Shown piece by piece: positions 1 through 10,800 of a DNA stretch of 64,000 nucleotides. The position numbers and the translations under genes are program-made. The notes under the pieces are model-generated. The model ran no database searches. It was not told the origin of the DNA and worked only from the letters and a program-made list of their open reading frames with translations. Position 1 is the stretch's first letter; each line of letters starts with the position of its first letter. The DNA lies in the NCBI GenBank assembly GCA_947471745.1, contig CANJKZ010001160.1:1-64000 (forward strand), given 5' to 3'. The stretch is from Closterium sp. Naga37s-1 (lineage: Eukaryota > Streptophyta > Zygnematophyceae > Desmidiales > Closteriaceae).

Positions 1-3000
1 CTTGGACTTGAAAGGGAGTGAGGAGGACGGGAAAGAGGGAGAGGAGGGAAGTGGTGGCACCGGCATGTCTAGGGTGCTCCTTGCAACAACACACACTCCC
101 CGCTCTCCCTCCTGATTTGTCTTCATGACCTTGCTGCTTCTCCCTTCCCCTTCCTCTTCTTCTTCCCCTCCCCCATCATCCAGCACCTCTGCCTTCCTCT
201 TTTTACCACCTTCTGTGTTGTCCCTCCCCTCTTCCCCCTCCTCCCTCCCCACCTCCCCTTCTCCCTTTCCTTCCCCTCCTTCCCCCTCACTTTCAGAATC
301 AAAAACCTCTCCCTCCTCCTCCTCCTCCTCGTCCTCGCCTTCCTCCTTTTCCTCATCATCCTCATCCTCATTATCCTTCTCACTCGTCCGCTTGCCCTCA
401 CCCCCCTGTGTCTCTCTACTCGTCCCCTCCTTGCTTTCACAGCTCACATCGTTTGTCACACCTGCTCCTGCCTTGCTGTCCGCATGTGCTGACGTGGCAG
501 CAGCTGATTTGGCAGACGACGAGCTGGTGCTTTTCTGGGGGCGGCAAAGTGGTGAAAAGCGGGCGCCAGAGAGGCAAAGCAAATATGGCCAGTAGGGAAG
601 CGAATACTGGCCGGCAAACAATAACGACCGGTAAAATTGTCGATTATGTGCAGCAAGGAACTTAACAAATGGGTGGCAAGCAGTTGAATAATGGGCGGCA
701 AATGACAAAAATATAAAGTCGAGGGTTGCCCTCTGTGGTCTGAATTGGTTCATGTCAGACTACATGCTACCTCTCCTCGTAATAGACAGCACAACGAAAA
801 TGCCGACACATGCTTCCCCCTGCCATGACCACCCCCCCTGCCATGACCAATCACCCTTTGGTGAAAAGAGCACCTTGAGAGCAATGGGTCGTGCAAACAT
901 GGCCTTCATAGTGTCTGACACCGTTGCTGCTGGGCTGATGGGGGGGCGGGAGGGGGAGGGTCAGAGGAGGAGGGAAAGACAGTGGGAAGGCAGTGCTAGT
1001 GGCGTTTCAAGAAACAACGGGTGGTGAGAGCAGGGCACTTGTTGTATTGGACATTGTGCGGAATGGGGGGATGCGTGGGGGAGGGAAGACTGATGGGAAG
1101 GCACAGCTAGTGCTTCCCCCATCCAGTCAGCCCGTCAAGATTCAGGCAAGGGAAACAACCCTGTGCTGACTGGATGGGGGGATGGGGGGATGGGGGAATG
1201 GGGGGATGGGGGAATGGGCTGACGGGCTGTTAGGGGAGCAATTAGATCACGAGATAAGGATGTAGGGCGGAATGTGGAGATGGGGGAGGAAGAGAGGCAG
1301 AAAGAGCACGAGATGAGGATCAAGTAGCACGAGATGAGGATCAAGTAGCACGAGATGAGGATCAAGTAGCACGAGATGAGGATCAAGTAGCACGAGATGA
1401 GGATCAAGTAGCACGAGATGAGGATCAAGTAGCACGAGATGAGGATCAAGTAGCACGAGATGAGGATCAAGTAGCACGAGATGAGGATCAAGTAGCACGA
1501 GATGAGGATCAAGTAGCACGAGATGAGGATCAAGTAGCACGAGATGAGGATCAAGTAGCACGAGATGAGGATCAAGTAGCACGAGATGAGGATCAAGTAG
1601 CACGAGATGAGGATCAAGTAGCACGAGATGAGGATCAAGTAGCACGAGATGAGGGGAAGAGTGAAACGGAGGGAAGGAAAATAGGGAAGGGCTTGAGGGG
1701 AGGAAAAGGGAGATGAGAATGAGGACACGCTTCCTTACCTCACAGCCTTCAACGGCAGAGATTTGCTGCCGAAGCAGCGGTGCAGGTTCGGGAAGAGGTC
1801 CGGGCGGGAGTGGAACGTATGGGCGTCGATTCCCGGCACCAGCAGCACCACCACCCTTGATACCAGCGGCTTGTTCTGCAGAACGTTCAAGGGGGAGAGG
1901 GGGAGAGGGGCAGAGGGGCAGAGGGGGAAATGGGGGGAAAAGGAGAAAAGAAATGATTCCTGGCACCAGAAGCGTCAGCAGCACCACCACCCTTGATACC
2001 AGCGGCTTGTTCTGCCAGGGCGGGTGAGGAGGGAGGGGAGAAAAGGGGGAAATGGGGGAAAGCGGGGAAATCGGGGAAAGGGGGGAAAGTAGAGGGGGGG
2101 AAATGAGGGAAAGGGGGAAGAATCAATTAGTTGCTGCACCAGCAGCACCACCCTTGATACCAGCGGCTTGTATCAGAATTGGTGAGGAGGGAGGGGGGAA
2201 TGGGGGGGAGAAGAGATGATGAAGGGAAGTGTATATTACTAACACTCGAAACATGATGGAGGTTGTTTTGGCCTTAAAAACACTCCAGTAGAAGGCCGAG
2301 TTTCGTATTTCAATGAGAGGACTCAAAATTGGTATGCTTGGTAGTAGTACCCTGCAACTGCCAGCGAGTGCAAGCAGCCATGTGTATGCAAGACCAGATG
2401 TCAATGCTTTGGCAAAAGTACAGCGGAACAAGGTTAAGAATAAATGGAAGATTAACTTTCATTATGCATGTAGATCTATCTACATGCTGCTGCCCACCTT
2501 GATAAATGCCCACTGCGGGTTGACCTCCCCTGTGAGCACCCAGAGAATCAAATCCTGCACATCCTGCCAAACCAGGCGAGGCAGAGTGGCACGGACATAG
2601 TCAGGCTGGAGACGGGGCGGCATGCAAAGTGAGCGTTCTGAGCCGAGGGCGGCTCACAAACTATGTGCCTCTCATCTCTCTCATCCACGACTTTTGAGGC
2701 GCCTGGAAAGTAAGTAGTCAGGCTGGGGACAGCATGCAAGTGAGCGTGCTGAAGGCATCTCACTCACTCACTCACTCACTCACTCACTCACTCACGAGCA
2801 GTGTGCCTCTCATCTCATCTCATCCCCGAATCCCTTGCCTCTGAAACCCGAACCCCTCAGGCCCCAAACCCCTTAACACCAAAATCCTCAACCCCTCACC
2901 CCTCACCCCGAAACCCCTCAACCCCAGAGGCACTGACAGTGAAACTGAGAGGCTTGGCGCGCTGCTCTGCGCCCTTGCCCACAGGCGGGCGCAGCTCCAG

Positions 3001-3738
3001 CTCTGCGCGCGCCTGAGGGGGAAGGGGAGGAGGGGGTGGGAGAGGAAAGAGGGGGGAGTAAGGGGGGAATGGGGAGAAGGGGCGGGGAGTGATTGGGGGA
3101 ACAGGAAAGGGGGAAACGGGCGAGAGAAGGGAGACGGTTGGCGTGCGCTCTGGCAGATGGAATGAAACCCAGCGGGAGGGGTCGGTGGGTGGGGGAGATT
3201 CAGGGGGCGGGAGGGGTCGGTTTGAGTTTGAGGGACATGCCTGACTGCACCCATACATGCCTGACTGCACCCATACATGCCTGACTGCACCCATACATGC
3301 CTGACTGCACCCATACATGCCTGACTACACCCATACATGCCTGACTGCACCCATACATGCCTGACTGCACCCATACATGCCTGACTGCACCCATACATGC
3401 CTGACTGCACCCATACATGCCTGACTGCACCCATACATGCCTGACTGCACCCATACATGCCTGACTGCACCCATACATGCCTGACTGCACCCATACATGC
3501 GGGCATCTGCTAATCCAACCCCTCCCCCCTCACTCACCTGCCTGCGCGTGGGTCATACACATCATAGTATTAGCGCTTGGCTGCCGCCCTTGTTGGAGAG
3601 TATCCCCCTCGCCCCGCGGCCCCGCCCATACACCTGCGGCCCCCAAATACTCCCCCCCACGTCTGTCCGCACTCAACACCGCACTCAACACCGCACACCC
3701 CCTGTCCCTCCCCCCCTGCTCTCTCTTCCCCCTCCCCC

Positions 3739-3785
<47 letters not shown>

Positions 3786-4127
3786 TCCCACCCTCCGCGC
3801 GCCTACCTGCGCGCCGTACACGTCGTAGTAGTGCTTCGCGTCGCCTTTTCCCGCCGCCACCACCTTCTTGATCTTCTTCGCCATCCGACGGCCCACGCGC
3901 GCCCTCAGCTCGTCCGCTGCGCCGCTCTCCCCTCCCGCCGCCTCCGCCCCCTTCTCCGCGGCCCTCTCCGCCTTCTCCGCCCGCTCGCCACCCTCCGCAT
4001 CCCTCTCCGCCATCTCGCCCCCCTCTGAGATTCTTTCCACGGCACCCGAGGCAATGCCCGCCGGAATGCTCGCCGTATCCACGACCTCCGCGTCGCCCGC
4101 CCTTGGACCGCGCTTCGACTGGTCCAT
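1..4127 (-). CDS. SDN5: SDN5/REXO5-like 3'-5' exonuclease, N-terminal part (gene runs off left edge)
   Basis: Exons I can place: 4127-3807, 3012-2938, 2563-2498, 1875-1744 and 534-1, all joining in phase 0. The ATG at 4127 follows an in-frame TAG. The spliced protein reads HYYDVYGAQ, then an AELELRPP strand, then DVQDLILWVLTGEVNPQWAF, then NKPLVSRVVVLLVPGIDA. That is the conserved N-terminal region of plant small-RNA-degrading nuclease 5 and animal REXO5/NEF-sp as I remember it. The DEDD exonuclease domain would lie beyond position 1. The last visible exon encodes about 178 residues of Glu/Asp/Gly/Ser-rich, nuclear-type low complexity with KKRK-like basic patches. Expected role: RNA 3'-end trimming in the nucleus or nucleolus. 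Introns hold minisatellites and truncated copies of exons 1 and 4. The acidic exon is the least certain: its frame is open but it has no diagnostic motif. Same strand as ABCI11, 747 bp downstream of it. Confidence 0.68.
1306..1654. repeat. 21-bp minisatellite, about 16.6 copies
   Basis: Near-perfect tandem array with unit GCACGAGATGAGGATCAAGT plus one base, lying in the intron between the NKPLVS exon and the acidic exon of the SDN5-like gene. The unit length is a multiple of three, so long spurious open frames run through it on the minus strand. Confidence 0.95.
1978..2172 (-). repeat. Two truncated copies of SDN5-like exon 4 5' end
   Basis: The acceptor-proximal 35-40 bp of the real exon (1875-1744; NKPLVSRVVVLL) occur again at 1978-2016, with an intact CAG acceptor, and at 2133-2172, with the acceptor degraded. 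Both lie upstream of the real exon in transcript order. The copies stop being exon-like after a dozen codons and pass into A/G-rich intron sequence. Confidence 0.85.
2758..2794. repeat. CACT tetranucleotide microsatellite
   Basis: About nine tandem CACT/CTCA units in an intron of the SDN5-like gene. A degenerate direct repeat of about 75 bp (2595-2680 and 2715-2830) flanks it. Confidence 0.9.
3236..3499. repeat. 20-bp minisatellite, 13 copies
   Basis: Tandem CATGCCTGACTGCACCCATA units, almost identical (one G to A variant), inside intron 1 of the SDN5-like gene. Confidence 0.95.
3535..3592 (-). repeat. Degenerate copy of SDN5-like exon 1 3' end
   Basis: In transcript orientation this reads AKR-stop-YYDVYDPRAG followed by a GTGAGT-like donor. 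It mirrors the real exon 1 end KHYYDVYGAQ|GTAGGC at 3840-3802. It lies just downstream of the real exon, inside intron 1, and carries a stop, so it is not an alternative exon. Confidence 0.75.
3734..3782. repeat. Poly-C run of about 45 bases
   Basis: Nearly uninterrupted C homopolymer within intron 1 of the SDN5-like gene. The length in the assembly is probably unreliable. Confidence 0.9.
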
Positions 4128-4751
4128 GGTGGGATTCTATTAGCGCGTTGCTTAATTACGTTCAAATTGGGCCGTTTCAAAATGAACGCAAAAGTGAAAG
4201 CGACCACCACTCGTGGTGGTGTCGTTGACTGGAGGGACGGTACGCACGATGGCGGGAGACGTAACGCGAGACGCGAGACGCGTCGGGGATTTGGTGGTGC
4301 TTACAACTTTCCCTGCATAACTACTCGCGGACAGACGGCCACAGATTCTCTTCGTGAAGTATGTGCGCATACGCGTTACTGAAAAAAAGGTTTCCGAATT
4401 AACTGAATTGGTGTTACACATTATCCTCCACCCTGGCCAAATTTGCTAGCTCTAATCTGTTCAAGCTAACGTTGAAAAAATATATGCATGCGAAATTATT
4501 TCAGACACCGTATCAAGCCCCTCGTTCAAATTAATATCCCACTGTTCTATAACAAGAGATATTCACCCCTTACTACCGTAAGGCTGCAATCTGTCAAAAA
4601 AAATGAATGCTCACATCCATTTTGTCATCCAAACCAGCTAAAGAAGGTTGATTCGTCACTGGTTGTTTGATCCTGTGGTATGAAATGGATGAAGGTCACT
4701 GGTTGCACCAGACACACCACACCGCTCCCGAGCCAAAGCCAGGCCACTTCT
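4128..4751. other. Intergenic spacer between ABCI11 and SDN5-like genes
   Basis: AT-richer than the flanks. It should hold the promoter and 5' UTR of the SDN5-like gene. I see no further gene or clear motif in it. Confidence 0.5.
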
Positions 4752-4830
4752 TCATCCCACGCTCACCAGGGAAAATTCACGCCGCCGTCATCATTCGACA
4801 CAGCTGCTGGTAGTGGTTCTTCCCATTGAG
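4752..4830 (-). repeat. Diverged copy of the ABCI11 last exon (C-terminal codons)
   Basis: In transcript orientation it repeats the coding end REEPLPAAVSDDEGDVNFPW as EEPLPAAVSNDDGGVNFPW followed by TGA. It lies immediately downstream of the real stop codon at 4875, so it sits in the 3' UTR or spacer. Confidence 0.8.
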
Positions 4831-4874
4831 GATGCACACTGCACTGCGATCGTTCACATCATGTTCATACAACA

Positions 4875-7800
4875 TCACGCTCGCCAGGGGAAATTCACGT
4901 CTCCTTCGTCATCTGACACGGCTGCTGGTAGCGGCTCCTCCCTCAGCCTTCCCCCCATCTGCATCCGCCACGAGCGATCCACTAACGGGGCCAACTCCCT
5001 GCAGAGAGACGGAGGGCAAATGTGATAATAATGAATCGTAAACACGAGCTGACAACAGGGAGGGCATGAGTTCCTACTTAAGGAATCACATGAGGGAGAT
5101 GGTGAATCTGGGGAATGGGAATATCTTCGTTCGTAAAAAGCACATGAAACCCTGAAGCATCACATGAAATACCCACTCAATTCATGAAGACCCTAAGAAT
5201 TCACCTGAGGTCGTGGCTGACATCAAGAATTACCTGAGGATGTACTTGAGGTGACAACAGGAATCACCTGAGGTCGTGGCTGACGACAAGAATCACCTGA
5301 GGTCGTGGCTGACGACAAGAATCACCTGAGGTCGTGGCTGACGACAAGAATCACCTGAGGTCGTGGCTGACGACAAGAATCACCTGAGGTCGTGGCTGAC
5401 GACAAGGATGGAGCGTTCCCTCTTGAGTGCCGCCAGCAGCCTCACCACGTCCGCCCTCGCCCTCCAGTCTGGTTGATGATGAGGAGAGGAGAGAGAGGGG
5501 ATCGAAGGGCGCAAAGGAGGCAGGACAAAAAAAGACGCAAGACAGAAGAGAGAGGGAGGAAGAAGAAGAATAACAAACAATGGTGCCGAATGACCTGTAC
5601 GCAGAGCCTTCAGCTGTTTCGATTAACCATTTCGTTTCAATCGAAGAGGCAAGCCCGTAGCTCATAGCAGCTAGCGCACTATTGAGGCATTTCATGGTTT
5701 TCAAGCAGTCAGGCGGGCACTTGAGGGCCATCTATCATCAATCATCAATTATCAATCATTACACGTACCGAGCCCAGCAAGAGGTTCGTCCAGCAGCAGC
5801 AGCTCCGGCATCCGAACCTGAGAAACAGGTGCGGGAAGTTGGTTGGAATGTCGTGCGGCAAGGGTAGGGACAAAGGAAGCAGTCGGTGATTGAAGCATGG
5901 CATCGTGACGTGGATTGAGCTGGTTCTTTAAACAACTTAGAACCAACCATGGCATCGTGACGTGGATTGAGCTGGTTCTTTAAACAACTTAGAACCAACC
6001 ATGGCATCGTGACGTGGATTGAGCTGGTGCTTTAAACAACTTAGAACCAACTATGGCATCGTGACGTGGATTGAGCTGGTTCTTTAAACAACTTAGAACC
6101 AACCATGGCATCGTGACGTGGATTGAGCTGGTTCTTTAAACAACTTAGAACCAACCATGGCATCGTGACGTGGATTGAGCTGGTTCTTTAAACAACTTAG
6201 AACCAACCATGGCATCGTGACGTGGATTGAGCTGGTTCTTTAAACAACTTAGAACCAACCATGGCATCGTGACGTGGATTGAGCTGGTTCTTTAAACAAC
6301 TTAGAACCAACCATGGCATCGTGACGTGGATTGAGCTGGTTCTTTAAACAACTTAGAACCAGCCATGGCATCGTGAACTGAGCTCGGTGCTGCTGCTGTA
6401 CTGGCTTCGTGTCTTTGAGACACAGAACCCAGACAAGGAACCCAGACAAGGAACCCAGACAAGGAACCCAGACAAGGAACCCAGACAAGGAACCCAGACA
6501 AGGAACCACGAGGGCAGCACGAGGGCAGCACGAGGGCAGCACGAGGGCAGCACGAGGGCAGCACGAGGGCAGCACGAGGGCAGCACGAGGGCAGCACGAG
6601 GGCAGCACGAGGGCAGCACGAGGGCAGCACGAGGGCAGCACGAGGGCAGCACGAGGGCAGCACGAGGCGCCTGCCTTCACCATTAATTACTCAGGTGTGG
6701 GGAGAAACGGAGAGGAGAGGAGGGTGTACTGACGAGTTGGATAGCGAGGGCAAGTCGGCGCTGGTTGCCCCCACTGAGCGCACGCGGGTTGGTGTCTAGG
6801 GTCACTCCCATTAGCCCCACCTGTGTTGATGTGGGTGGAGGGAGGAGGGAAGGGGGGTGAGTGGGGGAGAGGAGGACGTTGAGGGAGGGACGAACTGAGA
6901 GCACGCAGGTTGGTGTCCAGCGCCACTCCCATTAGCCCCACCTGCAGGTGCGTGGGGTGTGAGGGGGGGGGGGAAGGGGGGATAAGTGGGAGCAAGGCGG
7001 CGCTGGTTGCCCCCACTGAGCGCACGCGGGTTGGTGTCCAGAGCCACTCCCATTAGCCCCACCTGTGTGTTGGGAAGTTGGGGGGAGAGGGGGAGTGGGC
7101 GGTTGAGGGACGTGGAAAGGAGGGTGAGTGTGGGAGAGGAGGATGCAGAGGGAGGGACTAGCTGAGAGCATGCGGGTTGGTGTCCAGAGCCACGCCCATT
7201 AGCCCCACCTGTGTGTGGGGGGTTAGTGAGCGTGGGAGAGGAGGAGGTAGAACGTGGGACGAGATGAAACCATGTGGGTTGCTGCCGCCTGCACGCGCGC
7301 AGCGAGCGAGCGCCTGCCAGAGTGGAGTGTGTCCAAACTCATAATGGAATAGCTGCAAACCTGAAGAAACGCTTAAGCAAATTGGAGCGAGAGAGCGCCT
7401 GCTGGAGTGGAATGTCCCCCACTCCATTCGTGACACTGCAGTGCACCCACTCCACTCAACCCCTCACCACCACTCCACTCAACCCCTCACCACCACTCCA
7501 CTCAACCCCTCACCACCACTCCACTCAACCCCTCACCACCACTCCACTCAACCCCTCACCACCACTCCACTCTACCCTTCACAGCAATGAGTGCGGCCTG
7601 CATGCGCGCAGCCAGCACCTGTCAGAGGGGAATGTCCTCCACTCGTGACACTACAGTGCACCGCCTGCTTATCAGCCCACCGCACTCCACCTCACTGCAC
7701 CTCAGTCTACCCCACAACTCCTCACCGCAATGACAGCAGCCTGCACGCAGGCAGCCAGCGCCTGCCGGAGTGGAATGTCCTCCACCTGTGACATCATGCT

Positions 7801-10800
7801 TACCCAGCCAACCGCACCTCACTCCACCCCACCTCCACCCCACCACACTCCACCCCACCTCACTCCACCCCACCTCACTCCTCCCCACCTCACTCCTCCC
7901 CACCTCATTCCTCCCCACCTCACTCCTCCCCACCTCACTCCTCCCCACCTCACTCCTCCCCCTCACCGCAATGAGCACCGCCTGCACGCGGGCAGCCAGG
8001 GCCTTTCGGAGTGGAATGTCCTCCACTCGTGGCTCTGCAGTGCACCGCCTGCTTACCAGCCCACCGCACTCCACCTCACTGCACCTCAGTCTACCCCACA
8101 ACTCCTCACCGCAATGAGCGCCGCCTGCACGCGGGCAGCCAACGCCTGGGGGAGAGGAATGTCCTCGACCCATGACATTGAAGTGCACTGCCTGCTTACA
8201 CACCCACTCTAACCCACCCCACCCCACTCCACCCCACCCCACCCCACCCTAGCCCACCGCACCATCCCTCACCGCGATGAGTGCAGCCTGCACACGCGCA
8301 GCCAGCGCCTGGCGGAGAGGAATGTCCTCCACTCGTGAGGGCCAGCCGAAGGTGAGCTCCGCCAGCACACTGTCTGTGAGGAAGTAGCTGGGGGAGAAGA
8401 GGGAATGGGCATGCGGGGATGGGGGAAGGGTGGGGGAAGGCAGCAAGACGGCAGCTCACTCCTGCCTGCACCCGAGAGGGCCAGCCGAATGTGAGCTCTG
8501 CCAACACACTATCCGTGAGGAAGTAGCTGGTGAGGTGGGGGGGGGGGAAGGGGTAAGGGCATGTGAGGATGGAGGGAGGTTAGGGGAAGGCAGCACGAGG
8601 GCAGCTCGCGGCTCACTTGTGAAGGCCAGCAGAATGTGAGCTCTGCTCTGCCAGCAGAATGTGAGCTCTGCTCTGCCAGCAGAATGTGAGCTCTGCTCTG
8701 CCAGCAGAATGTGAGCTCTGCTCTGCCAGCAGAATGTGAGCTCTGCTCTGCCAGCAGAATGTGAGCTCTGCTCTGCCAGCACACCGTCTGTGAGGAAATT
8801 AGCTGGGGGGGAGGATGCGGTGATATGGGGAGGGGGAGATGCGGGGGATGGGGCGGGGAGGGGGGGATGAGGGAAGGGGGATAGTTTTGGGGTTAATGAG
8901 AGAGGGGGGCAGCTGGGGAGCAGGGGGGAGAGAGGGCGAGTGTGATGGAGGAAGGAGACAGATGGAGTGGCGAAACGAAAGTGGGGTGGGGGGAGAGGGG
9001 AAGAGTAATGACGGGGAAAGAACAGAGAGGGAGGGGCAGCGGAAGGGGGCAGCAGAAGAAGCATGACAAGGGGGAAACGCCCATCTAAGGGGCGAAGGGG
9101 CAAGGGGAGGGACTCACCGTTCAGGGAACTGAAAGACAATGCCGACCCTCTCAGAGAGCTCAGCGCGTGAGAGAGGGATGAGGGCGGGCGAAGGCGGGGA
9201 GATTGAGGCGGGCGAGGAGGAGGCAGAAAGGGATGGTGGGGAAGGTGCCGGCATGGCTATGGTGCCCTGAGTGGGGGTGGTGAGACCTGATAGGAGCTGA
9301 TGGGGTGGGGGAGGGAGGTGGCATGGGGGAGGGGAGGAAGAGAACGAGGGGGTAGATGGTGAGAGGAAGCGAGGGGAAGGTGTCGGCATGGCTATGGTGC
9401 CCTGAGTGGGGGTTGTGAGACCTGATAGGAGCTGATAGGGAGGAGGGGGGGAGGGGAGGGACAGGTGGCAGGAGGGGGAGAGGAAGAGGACGAGTTTTGT
9501 CACGCTCCACACTTAGTACCGCTATGGTGCAGTGGGTGGTGGTGGGGCCCCATCGCCTTTCATAAATTCTTCCCGATGGCCCCACCACCACCCACTGCAC
9601 CTAGGTCCGCTATGGTGCTGTGCAGTGGGTGGCTTTTGAGTCGACTCAAAAGTCACCCACTGCACCTAGTACCGCTATGGTGCTGTGCAGTGGGTGGGTG
9701 GGTGGTTATGGTGAGGCCCGGGATGAGCTGATGGGGAAGAGGGAACATGCATGGGACGGTTATCCCCCCAATCAGCTCATCTCAGGCCTCACCTTAACCA
9801 CCCACCCATAACCATCCTATGCATGGAATGGCTGAGAACGAGGCCGTGAATTGGGAAGAACTTATGATTGAAACAGTCAGGTACGAAGGAAAAAAAAACA
9901 AAAAACGCAGTGAATGCGATGTCATGTGGAAGGGGGAGGGGGGAGAGGGGGGAGGGGGGGGGGGGGGGGGAGGGGGGGTGTGCGTGCGTTGCACCGTGCT
10001 GGATGAGGATTTGAGGCGCCTTGAAAGACGCTGCAATGTGCAGTGTGCTGGGTGGCGGTGGGTTGACAGGCGAGTAATGTGGCAGTGGTGCTGGGAGTAC
10101 TGATTACGAACAGTGTGGCAGCATGGCAGCAGGCGTACCTGCAGGAGAGTGGTCTTGCCGCCCCCACTGCGGCCGAAGATGAGCCCTAGGCTGTCGTGTC
10201 GTGCAGGGTCGGGTTGCCGGGGCGGGTGGCAGGGTCGGGTGGCAGGGTCGGGTTGCCGGGGCGGGTGGCAGGGTCGGGTGGCAGGGTCGGGTGGCAGGGT
10301 CGGGTGGCAGGGTCGGAATGGCAGAGGGGGAGAAGTTGATTGATGCAGGCAAGGCATGCGAGAGGCATGGGAGAGGCATGGGAGAAGAGAAGCACGAGAA
10401 ACGAGAAGCAGGCGAGAAGCATGGAAGAGACGTGCAACCATTCACCCCTACCATAGCAGCTGGTGCCACGGAAAGCGTTCCTGCTGCACATGGCATGGGG
10501 GAGAGCAGGGAGAACGGGGTGGGTGGGGAGAAGCGGGAAGGGCGGGAAGGGAGGGGAGGGCGGCGAGGACCGGGGAGGACCGGGGAGGGCGGGGAGGAGA
10601 AGCGGGGAGGAGAAGCGGGAGGAGGAGCGGGGAGGAGAAGCGGGGAGGAGAAGCGGGGAGGAGAAGCGGGGAGGAGAAGCGGGGAGGAGAAGCGGGGAGG
10701 AGAAGCGGGGAGGAGAAGAGGGGAGGAGGGGGAAGGAGCGGGGAGAGCTGAGGGAGAGAGAGAGACCTGTTCTTAGGAAGCGAGAGCGACACGTCAGTGA

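Larger units (their letters stand above)
7270..8172 (-). repeat. Five to six truncated copies of ABCI11 exon 4 3' end
   Basis: The distal half of exon 4 (VEDIPLRQALAARVQAALIA plus donor GTGAGG) recurs at about 8167-8110, 8030-7968, 7790-7727, 7648-7582, 7425-7390 and 7330-7275. All lie downstream of the real exon (8387-8273). The copies keep the GCGGTGAGG-like donor. C/A-rich arrays of 15 to 20 bp (7436-7575 and 7830-7970) separate them. Confidence 0.88.

Noticed and set aside
1135-1990. Long minus-strand open frames (repeated LVLLDPH or LILISCY peptides)
   Set aside because: They are translations of a 21-bp array; repeat units that are multiples of three stay open in several frames. No start context or domain.
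6249-6732. Open frames rich in AALVLPSCCPR or STRAARGQHEG
   Set aside because: Translations of the 11-, 13- and 52-bp arrays in an ABCI11 intron.
6893-7214. Alternative mutually exclusive exons of ABCI11 (copies of exon 5)
   Set aside because: The extra copies are truncated before the signature motif is complete, lack donors and lead into C/T-rich intron, so they are echoes rather than usable cassettes.
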